From NCBI GenBank assembly GCA_946481205.1, contig CAMLNB010000005.1, forward strand, positions 1-38,703: a stretch of 38,703 nucleotides of DNA, written 5' to 3'. Shown piece by piece: positions 17,181-26,237 of the stretch. The notes under the pieces were generated by a model, which worked only from the letters and a program-made list of their open reading frames with translations, had not been told where the DNA came from and searched no databases. The stretch is from an uncultured Kangiella sp. (lineage in GTDB: Bacteria; Pseudomonadota; Gammaproteobacteria; Enterobacterales; DSM-103792). Both the position numbers and the translations under genes were made by a program. Every line of letters begins with the position of its first letter. Position 1 is the first letter of the stretch.

Positions 17181-17804
17181 ATGTTGAAGCAAATGTTGAT
17201 GGTAGCGACCTTGGTCGGCGCGCTGTTCAGTGCGCCGCTGCTCGCCAATCAGGGCCCGGACGCGGTGATTCGCGCCGCCACTGACGCCATGACCGCACGG
17301 CTGACCGCTGACAAAGCGACCATTGCCAGCAACCCGGCCCATGTCGAAGCGATTGTCCGCGAGCTGGTGTTGCCGCATGTCGATTCCGATGCCGTCGCTC
17401 GCCGTGTGCTGGCCAAGCACTGGAAAGGTGCCAATGCCGATCAGCAGCAGCGGTTCACCCAGGAATTCCAGTCCTATCTGATCCGCTTCTACGCCAAGGC
17501 GTTTGCCAATTACGACGGCGAAAAAATCAATCTGCTCGGCACGCCGGAGCTGGATGATCGCGGCAATGCTACGGTCAAGACCGAGATCCTGCGCAAGAAC
17601 GGCCAGGCCATTCCAGTGGCTTACCGGATGGCCAAGACCGGCGAGGTCTGGAAAATGTACGACGTGGTCATCGAAGGCATCAGCCTGGTGCAGAGCAAGA
17701 AAGACGAGTTCAGCCCGCTGATCACCGGCAAAGGCTTGGACAAAGTCATTGCCGATCTGGCCAGCGTCAATGCCGGCGGTGCCCAGCCGGGGTCGCCGCA
17801 GTGA
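17181..17804 (+). CDS. mlaC: Periplasmic phospholipid carrier MlaC
   Basis: A 207-residue protein with a signal peptide (cleavage likely after A22, SAPLLA) and the MlaC/Ttg2D fold (about 26-195: LVLPHVDSDAVARRVLAKHW, FTQEFQSYLIRFYAKAF, WKMYDVVIEGISLV). It shuttles phospholipid between MlaA-porin and MlaFEDB. The ATG at 17181 is preceded by a good AGAAGGAAG ribosome site; the frame is open upstream to 17130, but that start lacks one and would hide the signal peptide. Lies 66 bases after mlaD. Confidence 0.94.
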   Translation: MLKQMLMVATLVGALFSAPLLANQGPDAVIRAATDAMTARLTADKATIASNPAHVEAIVRELVLPHVDSDAVARRVLAKHWKGANADQQQRFTQEFQSYLIRFYAKAFANYDGEKINLLGTPELDDRGNATVKTEILRKNGQAIPVAYRMAKTGEVWKMYDVVIEGISLVQSKKDEFSPLITGKGLDKVIADLASVNAGGAQPGSPQ

Positions 17805-18118
17805 CATTGACCGAAACCCAGACCGGGGTCTGGCAGGCCACCGGCGAGTTGACATTCAGTACCAGTGCCGACAGCTGGGAGCCGTTGCTGGCGATGCTGC
17901 GCGGCGAGCCGCTGCGGCTTGATGTCACCGGCCTCATCCGGGTCGACAGCGCCGGGCTGGCAACCCTGCTGGCCTGGTTTGCCGAAGCCCAGCGGCGCAA
18001 GGTCGCGGTACAATTGGTCGGCGCCAGCGAGCAATTGCTGCAAATGGCCCGGGTAAGCGGTGTCGATACCGTGTTACCGTTGCAGTGGCAGGTCGACGAC
18101 GTCGCCGTCAACGCCTGA
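17801..18118 (+). CDS. mlaB: STAS-domain protein MlaB
   Basis: A 105-residue single STAS domain. The conserved loop VDSAGLATLLAWF matches MlaB and anti-anti-sigma-like STAS proteins; in E. coli the equivalent loop contains a Thr needed for MlaF binding, and here it is Ser. MlaB binds MlaF in the cytoplasm and is needed for its ATPase activity. The GTG start at 17801 overlaps the mlaC TGA by 4 bases (GTGA). Confidence 0.92.
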   Translation: MTLTETQTGVWQATGELTFSTSADSWEPLLAMLRGEPLRLDVTGLIRVDSAGLATLLAWFAEAQRRKVAVQLVGASEQLLQMARVSGVDTVLPLQWQVDDVAVNA

Positions 18119-18179
18119 GCTGCGGTATACCATCAAGGCGCGGCCATGCCGCGCCGTTTTCTTTTGTGAGGACACCCCG

Positions 18180-19738
<1,559 letters not shown>

Positions 19739-19757
19739 TTGGCTGCTGTTGTCGAAA

Positions 19758-19789
19758 GAAAAAAGCCCGCGTCATTGCGGGCTTTTTTT
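19758..19789. terminator. Terminator between murA and the degS-like gene
   Basis: AAAAGCCCGC (19761-19770) pairs with GCGGGCTTTT (19777-19786), loop GTCATT, with A and T runs extending the stem on both sides. Suits both converging genes. Confidence 0.88.
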
Positions 19790-19799
19790 GCGGAACGGA

Positions 19800-20894
19800 T
19801 CAGCGATTGTCGCCAGGTTTCGGCAGCTCCGCGATGCGCTCGGTCACGACCACCGCGATGTCCTGACTGACATCGCCGCGCTGTACCCGCAGCTGCACGG
19901 TGCTGCCGGGCGCGCTGTCGGCAATGCGGCGCAGCAAGTCGGTAACGCCACCAATCAACTCGCCATTGAAATGGGTAATCCAGTCGCCCGCTTGCAAGCC
20001 ACCCGCAGCGGCAGCACCGGTGGGATCAACTTCATCGACCCGCACCGCGTTGAGGAATTTGTTGTCCTGATCGTCGCTGCGGATCTCGTTGGCACTGCCG
20101 CTCCCGACAAAACCGATCGAGCCGCGCACGACCCGGCCATGGCTCAAGATTTGTTCAACGATTTTCTCGGCGTAATCCGCCGGTATCGCAAAACCAATGC
20201 CCTGCACGCCGAGCTGGGCCGGCAGCACTTCCGAATTGATGCCAATCCATTCGCCGCGGGCGTTGATCAGCGCGCCGCCGCTATTGCCGCGGTTGATCGC
20301 CGCATCGGTTTGAATCAGGCGGATGAAACCGCGTTCCAGCCGCTCGGTGGCGCTGACAATGCCGACCGTAACGGTTTGACCGAGCAGAAACGGGTAACCA
20401 ATGGCGAGCGCGACATCGCCAACCCGGGCTGGCACTTTGGCATTGGCGATAGCCGGCAAGCGATCCGCGGTCACGCGCAGCAATGCCAAATCGGTCGCCG
20501 GATCGGCACCGACGATATCGGCCCGCAAGGTGCGGCCATCACGAAGCTCGACCGCAATTGCATCAGCCTGGCGAATGACGTGGTAGTTGGTGATGATGAG
20601 GCCATCTTGCCGCCAGATCACACCGGAGCCCAAACCCACTGAAACTCGGCTGCTGCCGTTCTGCGGTTTGGCGGTCATGGCGGTGCGAATGCTGACCACG
20701 GAATGCGCGGCAGCAGCGACCGCGTCGGCGTAACTGAACGGGGTGCGGGCAACGGGCGCGGCCGGTTTGCTGATGACCGGTACCGGTTTGGGTTGCTGCC
20801 AGAGCCGCCATTGCTGCCAGAGCAGCATGGTCAGACCGGCCGCGAGCAAACCTGCCAGCGCCGAGCCGAGCCAGAATCGCAGCGATGCTGCCAT
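19800..20894 (-). CDS. degS: Membrane-anchored serine protease of the DegS/AlgW type
   Basis: A 364-residue protein: one N-terminal membrane helix (about 9-26) without a cleavage site, a trypsin-like protease domain (about 55-255) and a single PDZ domain (about 260-352). The triad is H105 (NYHVI), D135 (ATDLALL) and S205 (GNSGGAL). DegS senses misfolded porin tails through its PDZ domain and cuts RseA/MucA, freeing sigma-E. Neither RseA nor sigma-E is in this window. The residue before GNSGG is Arg (NRGNSGG) where most HtrA proteins have Pro. A GGGGATGG ribosome site precedes the ATG. AlgW is the Pseudomonas name for the same role. Confidence 0.9.
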   Translation of the reverse strand: MAASLRFWLGSALAGLLAAGLTMLLWQQWRLWQQPKPVPVISKPAAPVARTPFSYADAVAAAAHSVVSIRTAMTAKPQNGSSRVSVGLGSGVIWRQDGLIITNYHVIRQADAIAVELRDGRTLRADIVGADPATDLALLRVTADRLPAIANAKVPARVGDVALAIGYPFLLGQTVTVGIVSATERLERGFIRLIQTDAAINRGNSGGALINARGEWIGINSEVLPAQLGVQGIGFAIPADYAEKIVEQILSHGRVVRGSIGFVGSGSANEIRSDDQDNKFLNAVRVDEVDPTGAAAAGGLQAGDWITHFNGELIGGVTDLLRRIADSAPGSTVQLRVQRGDVSQDIAVVVTERIAELPKPGDNR

Positions 20895-21023
20895 CTACCA
20901 TCCCCATTGTTGTTGCCGGCATCCGCGCCGATAAAGCGAGCGCACTCTAGCACGGGTGCGCGCACCGGCCGCAGTCGCCGGCAGCAAAGCATTTTGCTCC
21001 CACCATTATGGTCGGAACGGGGC

Positions 21024-22361
21024 TTATTTCAGTATCACCATGTAGCTGGTGTCGTCGCGGACAATGTTCAGCGGCAAGACCCGTTGACCACTGACCAGTT
21101 TGCCCAGATCGCCCAGGTTGTCGACCCGGTAACGGCCGACACCAAGAATGCGATCACCCGCGCTGAGACCAAATGCCGCGGCCCGCGAACGGCGATTGAC
21201 CTCGAGAATCTCGACGCCGGCGGTTTCGCCACGCTGTTCGAAATTGCGCAACACGACGCCGTCCAGCAGCGGATGCAGTTTGCTGCCATCGAGTCGGCTT
21301 GCCAGCTGACTCGACAGCTTGGCTTGCACCGTCAGTTTGCGGTTGTCACGCAGCAGCTCCAATGAAACCGTGCTGTCAGCCGGCAGCAGGCCCAGCTGAT
21401 TGAACAGATCGCCACGGTTGCGCACCGGCTTGCCGTTCAGCGCGGTGATGATGTCGTAGGGTTTGATGCCGGCGCGATCGGCCGGCGAGCGGTCACTGAC
21501 TTCGGTGACGATCACGCCGGTGTGCTGGTTCAGGCCCAGCGCTTCGGCCAGCTCCTTGTTCATGTCGTTGCCACTGAAGCCGAGCGCGCCGCGCCGGACT
21601 TCGCCATGCTGGACCAGTTGCTGCTGGATGCTGACCGCCAGATTGATCGGAATCGCAAAACCGATGCCGATATTGCCGCTGCCGCCCGGCGAGACAATGG
21701 CGGTATTGATGCCGACGAGTTCGCCACGCAGATTGACCAGCGCGCCGCCGCTGTTGCCCGGATTGATCGCGGCATCGGTCTGGATGAAGTTTTCATATTG
21801 CTCGATGCCGAGGCCCTGCCGACCGAGTGCGCTGACAATGCCGCTGGTGACGCTGTGACCGAGGCTGAACGGGTTGCCGATGGCGACAACAAAATCGCCG
21901 ACCCGGAGCCGGTCGGAATCGGCCAGCGGTGCCGCGGTCAGGTTTTTCGCTTCGACTTTCAGCACGGCGACATCGGTGTCGTCGTCGCTGCCGACCAGCG
22001 TTGCTTTCAGTTCGCGACCGTCGAACAAAGTGACGGTGATTTCATCGGCGTTGGCAATCACATGGTGGTTGGTCAGCACCAGGCCTTTCTGGGCATCGAC
22101 GATCACGCCGGAGCCGAGGCTGCTGACTTTGCGCGGCGGCCGTTTGTACAGTCGGCCAAAGAACGGATCGCGCATCACCGGGCTTTCGATGGTCGCGCTG
22201 GTGGAAATATTCACCACCGCCGGGCTGATGCGTTCCAGCATCGGCGCCAGACTGGGCATGGGCTGATTGTCGACCACCGCCGGCAACGCGGCGGCCGTGA
22301 CAGCGGAGCTGAACGGGAGCGCCGCAAGACAACTCAGCAGCAAGGTACGAAACCAGGACAT
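21024..22361 (-). CDS. degQ: Periplasmic serine endoprotease of the DegQ/DegP/MucD type
   Basis: A 445-residue HtrA protease with a signal peptide (cleavage near A24, SSAVTAAA), a protease domain (about 40-245) and two PDZ domains (about 255-345 and 360-445). Triad: H100 (TNHHVI), D130 (DDDTDVAVL) and S204 (NPGNSGGAL). It degrades or refolds damaged periplasmic proteins. The ATG at 22361 has a strong AAAGGAGATG ribosome site; the open frame before it lacks one. The second PDZ ends in YMVILK. DegP and DegQ cannot be separated with certainty; the adjacent degS and zapG genes match the E. coli degQ-degS locus. Confidence 0.92.
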   Translation of the reverse strand: MSWFRTLLLSCLAALPFSSAVTAAALPAVVDNQPMPSLAPMLERISPAVVNISTSATIESPVMRDPFFGRLYKRPPRKVSSLGSGVIVDAQKGLVLTNHHVIANADEITVTLFDGRELKATLVGSDDDTDVAVLKVEAKNLTAAPLADSDRLRVGDFVVAIGNPFSLGHSVTSGIVSALGRQGLGIEQYENFIQTDAAINPGNSGGALVNLRGELVGINTAIVSPGGSGNIGIGFAIPINLAVSIQQQLVQHGEVRRGALGFSGNDMNKELAEALGLNQHTGVIVTEVSDRSPADRAGIKPYDIITALNGKPVRNRGDLFNQLGLLPADSTVSLELLRDNRKLTVQAKLSSQLASRLDGSKLHPLLDGVVLRNFEQRGETAGVEILEVNRRSRAAAFGLSAGDRILGVGRYRVDNLGDLGKLVSGQRVLPLNIVRDDTSYMVILK

Positions 22362-22474
22362 GGCATCTCCTTTGTCGACAGGCATTTCGCTGCCACGACG
22401 CTGCATGCGCGTTGCGCTGACGCAGCGTTTCTGTCGTGGCGGCGACTATCAATGGGGGCGATGGCGTGAAAACG

Positions 22475-22500
22475 CCGAACGGCACCTCGGTGCCGTTCGG
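22475..22500 (-). terminator. Hairpin after zapG
   Basis: A perfect 11-base stem, CCGAACGGCAC and GTGCCGTTCGG, with a CTCG loop (CGAG on the minus strand). On the minus strand it is followed by CGTTTTC, a short T run. It lies 85 bases after the zapG stop and before degQ. Confidence 0.65.
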
Positions 22501-22585
22501 TTCAGATGGGGGCGGAGACGAAAAGGTTCAAGCGGGCGATTTTCTCGCCAGCGTGTAGCGGACGGCTCCTTGCCTGCGGCGACGC

Positions 22586-23095
22586 TCAGGCGTACGAATG
22601 CTCGTCAAAATGGCCGCGGCGCGAAGCCGGATAATCTTTCGGCGCTTCCAACACCACCTGTTCCGGCAACGGACAGGCAGCGGCCGAGGCCATCGACGGA
22701 CCACCGCCCGCGTCGGCCCAGTCGGGCAGACGGCTGGGCCACTCCATCGTCAGCGGTTCGGCGGAGCGTGGTTTGCTGATCGGCGGTTCGATTTTCGCCA
22801 CGCTGGCCAGTGCTGGCAGTGCTGCCACCAATCGGCTGTTGCCGAGTTGTTCGGCGCCCAATTTCAGTTTGGCCTGCAAGTCGCGGTAGGCGCTGGAGAC
22901 ATGCTCCAATTCCTGCTGCATGTCGGCAACGAACCGGCTGGTTTCATCCTGATGCCGGCTCAAAGCCTGTTGGCGAGCGTCGATTTCACGTTGCAAACGG
23001 TGCACGGCCCGGCCGCCCGGCGACGTGCGCCGACCCAGCAGAAAACCGGTAATCCCCATGACAACAGCAACAATTAATAACCAGCGCGGATCCAT
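22586..23095 (-). CDS. zapG: Z-ring associated protein ZapG (YhcB/DUF1043)
   Basis: A 169-residue protein with an N-terminal membrane helix (about 5-21), a coiled-coil region (about 28-85, RLQREIDARQQALSRHQDE) and a disordered Pro/Ser-rich tail with the family motif PKDYP at 152-156 (PRDYS in E. coli). ZapG links division and envelope growth at the inner membrane. It is longer than E. coli YhcB (132) because of the linker before PKDYP. It lies beside degQ/degS and divergent from the zapE side, as in E. coli. Confidence 0.88.
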   Translation of the reverse strand: MDPRWLLIVAVVMGITGFLLGRRTSPGGRAVHRLQREIDARQQALSRHQDETSRFVADMQQELEHVSSAYRDLQAKLKLGAEQLGNSRLVAALPALASVAKIEPPISKPRSAEPLTMEWPSRLPDWADAGGGPSMASAAACPLPEQVVLEAPKDYPASRRGHFDEHSYA

Positions 23096-23308
23096 AAGCC
23101 ACCTCTTCTTCGAACATCAGCGCACTCCGTGCGCTTCTTGAGATCAGCACCGCGTTGGCAGAGCCATGTGGTCGCGGTAGCTGACAGGTGAAGTATAGAA
23201 GTGGAAGCTGAATGTTTCGTGACCGATAGTTGGCCTGTTTTCGTGCTGGGCGAGCGCAAGTTGCTGTGAGAAAATCGCCATCGCCCGTGTCAGCCAAAAG
23301 CCCGTACT

Positions 23309-23953
23309 GTGAGTGCCACCGAAACCGCGCATCTGATTGATGGTCCCGCCGGTCCGATCGACCTGCGTTTGTTGCCGCCCGATGGCACGCCGACTCGGCT
23401 CGCCGTGGTCTGCCATCCGCACTCCTTGCACGGCGGTACGCTCGACAACAAAGTGGTCTACACGCTGACGCGGCTGCTGGCGGCACGCGGTGCGCTGACG
23501 GTGCGGTTCAATTTTCGCGGTGTTGGCAAAACCGCCGGCAGTTTCGATCACGGCGTCGGCGAGCAGCAGGATCTGGACGCGGTGGTCAGCTGGTTGCGCC
23601 AGCATGCGGCGGAGTCGCTACAACATGGCACGTCGTTGCCGCTGTGGCTGGCTGGTTTTTCGTTTGGCTCCTTTGTCGCGGCGATCAGCGCCAACCGTTT
23701 GCAGGCGGAGCAGCTGATCAGCATCGCGCCGCCGGTCAAGCGTTTCGATTTCGCCGCGCATCCGTTGCCGACATGTCCCTGGCTGATGGTCATGGGCGAT
23801 GCGGACGAGGTGGTCGAGCCGCAGGCCGTGTTCGACTGGGCGGCAGGTTTGCCCGATAACGCCCGGCTGATTCGCATGGCCGGCGCCGGTCATTTTTTCC
23901 ATGGTCGTCTGGTCGAGCTGCGTGAGCAGCTGGAACAGGCTTTGCCCGCCTGA
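23309..23953 (+). CDS. Alpha/beta hydrolase (COG2945-like)
   Basis: A 214-residue small alpha/beta hydrolase. The start of the fold is VVCHPHSLHGGTLDNKVVYTLTR, the oxyanion-side strand is RFNFRGVG, the nucleophile elbow is GFSFGS (S118), an acidic residue lies in MGDADEVV (D164 or D166), and the His is H195 in GAGHFFHGR. The substrate is unknown. It starts with GTG at 23309, and is transcribed away from zapG and 33 bases before zapE, so it may share zapE's promoter. This gene is not part of the E. coli zapG-zapE arrangement. Confidence 0.85.
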   Translation: MSATETAHLIDGPAGPIDLRLLPPDGTPTRLAVVCHPHSLHGGTLDNKVVYTLTRLLAARGALTVRFNFRGVGKTAGSFDHGVGEQQDLDAVVSWLRQHAAESLQHGTSLPLWLAGFSFGSFVAAISANRLQAEQLISIAPPVKRFDFAAHPLPTCPWLMVMGDADEVVEPQAVFDWAAGLPDNARLIRMAGAGHFFHGRLVELREQLEQALPA

Positions 23954-23986
23954 ACGCGGCGCCAGCGCAGGACACTCCGAACTCTC

Positions 23987-25078
23987 ATGGCGCATTCTCC
24001 GGTTTTGCAACGCTATCGCGATGACGTGGCCAGCGGTCGTCGGCGTCCTGATCCGGCCCAGGAAAAAGCCGTGCAGGCATTGGCGGCCTTGCAGCGCGAG
24101 CTGGCCAAAGCCAGCGGCGAAAAAACCGGTTGGCTCAGCCGCTGGTTCGCCAGCAAACCCGCACCGGTGCGCGGCCTGTATTTCTGGGGCGGGGTCGGGC
24201 GCGGCAAAACCTATTTGATGGATTTGTTTTTCGACAGCTTGCCGTTCGAGCAAAAACAGCGCCTGCATTTCCACCGCTTCATGCACTGGTTGCACGGTGA
24301 ACTGAAGCGACGCAAAGGCGAAGCCAACCCACTGACGGCGATCGGCACCGAACTCGCCGGCCGGACGCGGGTGCTGTGCTTCGATGAATTCTTCGTCACC
24401 GACATCGGTGATGCGATGCTGCTGGCGGGTTTGCTTGAGGCGATGTTTGCCAATGGCATGACGCTGGTCGCCACGTCCAATATTCCGCCGCCGAAGCTGT
24501 ATGAGAACGGTCTGGCGCGCGACAACTTCCTGCCGGCCATCGCCTTGCTGGAACAGCATTGTCTGGTCATGAATGTTGATGGTGGCACCGATTACCGGTT
24601 GCGCGATCTGCAAGAGCACGGCGTCTACCTGACGCCCGATGACGCCGCCGCCGACGCGGTGCTGGCGCAGCGTTTTACCAGCCTGTGCGGCCACGAGCAC
24701 CGAACCGAGCCGCTGGAGGTCAACGACCGGGCCATTCACGCCAAACGCTGGGGCGACGGCGCGGCCTGGTTCGATTTTGCCGCACTGTGCGAAAGCGCCC
24801 GCGCCCAAGCCGATTACATTGAGCTCGCCCGGCTGTTCCCGAATGTCTTGGTGTCGCAGGTGCCGGCGCTGACCGGCGACAAAGACGACGCCGCCCGCCG
24901 GTTTATCTCGTTGGTTGATGAGTTTTACGAGCGCCGGGTCAAGCTGACGTTGGCCGCTGCCGTGCCATTGGAGCAGCTCTACCGCGGCGAGCGGCTGGCG
25001 TTTCCGTTTGAGCGGACCCGGTCGCGGCTGCAGGAAATGCAGACCGCCGCCTACCTGAGTGCGCCGCATCTGCCCTGA
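23987..25078 (+). CDS. zapE: Division protein ZapE, AFG1-like AAA ATPase
   Basis: A 363-residue P-loop ATPase (E. coli ZapE is 375). Walker A GGVGRGKT is at 68-75, Walker B is VLCFDEFFVTDIGDAM, and sensor-1 is in LVATSNIPPPKLYENGLAR. The C-terminal SLVDEFYERRVKLTLAAAVPLEQLY is characteristic. ZapE acts on Z rings late in division or under stress. In E. coli zapE lies between zapG and rplM; here three further genes separate it from rplM. Confidence 0.94.
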   Translation: MAHSPVLQRYRDDVASGRRRPDPAQEKAVQALAALQRELAKASGEKTGWLSRWFASKPAPVRGLYFWGGVGRGKTYLMDLFFDSLPFEQKQRLHFHRFMHWLHGELKRRKGEANPLTAIGTELAGRTRVLCFDEFFVTDIGDAMLLAGLLEAMFANGMTLVATSNIPPPKLYENGLARDNFLPAIALLEQHCLVMNVDGGTDYRLRDLQEHGVYLTPDDAAADAVLAQRFTSLCGHEHRTEPLEVNDRAIHAKRWGDGAAWFDFAALCESARAQADYIELARLFPNVLVSQVPALTGDKDDAARRFISLVDEFYERRVKLTLAAAVPLEQLYRGERLAFPFERTRSRLQEMQTAAYLSAPHLP

Positions 25079-25170
25079 GTATGCGCTGCCGGACTGGGCT
25101 TTCCGGACTGGTATCGGATGGCGGCTAGTCTGAGTATTTGCTGGCTTGATTCGCTGGACCGGAACGGTCT

Positions 25171-25179
25171 TGCTAGAAT
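25171..25179 (+). promoter_or_regulatory. Extended -10 candidate upstream of the TPR gene
   Basis: TGCTAGAAT, an extended -10 hexamer (TGn-TAGAAT), 47 bases before the ATG at 25227. There is no good -35 at 17 bases, which fits an extended -10 promoter. It lies just after an imperfect repeat GACCG-GAA-CGGTC. Confidence 0.35.
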
Positions 25180-25226
25180 CTTTTCATCACGAACGAGAAC
25201 CGGCGTGCTCGGAGCGCCGTCCCATC

Positions 25227-26237
25227 ATGAAAATCACTGTGCGTCTGCTGTTCGCTGCGGTCTGGCTGTCGGCCGGATCGGTGGCGATTGCCGCCGAAGA
25301 GGATTATCAGCGGGCGCTGAAACTGGTCCAGCAAGGCCAGATCAAGGCGGCGCAGGCGCCGCTCGACAGCTATTTGAAGTCGGCGCCGCAGGAGCTGCGT
25401 GGCCGCTTTCTGCAGGGCGTGGTGCTGATCCAGCTCGGTAAGCTCGATGAGGCAACCCGGCTCTATCAGGATCTGATCGAAGAATTCCCGCAGCACCCGG
25501 AGCCGTTCAACAACCTGGCCGTGCTCTATGGCATGCAGGGCCAGTACGACAAAGCCCGGGCGGTGCTGGAAATGGCGCTGCATACCCATCCGAGTTATGC
25601 CGTCGCCTATGAAAACCTCGGTGATGTCTATTCCCGGATGGCTTCGCAGGCCTACGAAAAAGCACTGCAGCTGGACAATAAGAAGCCGGCCAAAGAGCCC
25701 AATCTGAAATTGCTCAATGAGCTGCGTTCGGCGCCAGCGCCGCAGCCGGTGGTCCGCATTGCCGATGCCGGCAAGCAGACCGAGCCTGCTGCAACGGTTA
25801 CGCCGAACCCCGTGAATCCGGCCACGACGAATCCAACCATCACCCTTAACCCTGTCGGCACGACGCCGGCCGATGCGACCGCGCCGCTACAGCCCGCGGT
25901 CGAACAGGCGCTGAAAGCGGTCAGCGATTGGGCCGCGGCCTGGTCGAGCAATGATCTGGAACGCTACTTCGCCGCCTATGCCAGCGACTTCCAACCGAGC
26001 GACGGCATCAGCCGCGGCGAATGGGAAGCAAACCGTCGCGCCCGTATCGCCAAGCCGCGGAAAATCGCCGTGCAAGTGCAACAACCCAGCGTCCGGCCGC
26101 TCGATGATGGCCGCATGCAGGTCAGTTTCCGGCAACACTACCGTTCCGGAAAGTTCGAAGAAGTGGGCAACAAGACCCTGATACTGGTAAAAAGCGCAGA
26201 CCGCTGGCTGATACAACAAGAACGAACTGGTAACTGA
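25227..26237 (+). CDS. Secreted TPR protein with C-terminal NTF2-like domain
   Basis: A 336-residue protein with a signal peptide (about 1-23, ending AIAA), three or four tetratricopeptide repeats (about 24-150; NLAVLYGMQGQYDKARAVLEMAL is clearest), a Pro/Thr/Asn-rich linker (about 168-222) and an NTF2-like domain (about 225-333). The ATG at 25227 gives the signal peptide; the open frame upstream does not. The last domain resembles the C-terminal domain of the next gene: both show W-x(3-4)-W, D-(L/V)-ERY, VSF-x-Q-x-YRS and a terminal W-x-I segment. The stop and the next ATG overlap by one base (TGATG), so the two are coupled. Probably a periplasmic partner or scaffold for the L,D-peptidase; this is inference. 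Confidence 0.82.
   Translation: MKITVRLLFAAVWLSAGSVAIAAEEDYQRALKLVQQGQIKAAQAPLDSYLKSAPQELRGRFLQGVVLIQLGKLDEATRLYQDLIEEFPQHPEPFNNLAVLYGMQGQYDKARAVLEMALHTHPSYAVAYENLGDVYSRMASQAYEKALQLDNKKPAKEPNLKLLNELRSAPAPQPVVRIADAGKQTEPAATVTPNPVNPATTNPTITLNPVGTTPADATAPLQPAVEQALKAVSDWAAAWSSNDLERYFAAYASDFQPSDGISRGEWEANRRARIAKPRKIAVQVQQPSVRPLDDGRMQVSFRQHYRSGKFEEVGNKTLILVKSADRWLIQQERTGN

Noticed and set aside
20983..20998. AGCAAA/TTTGCT inverted repeat between the degQ-like and degS-like genes
   Set aside because: Six-base stem with no T run; too weak to call a terminator.
23120..23134. GCGCAC-TCC-GTGCGC hairpin before zapG
   Set aside because: Short stem, no T tract and no matching promoter; kept out of the feature list as likely chance in GC-rich DNA.
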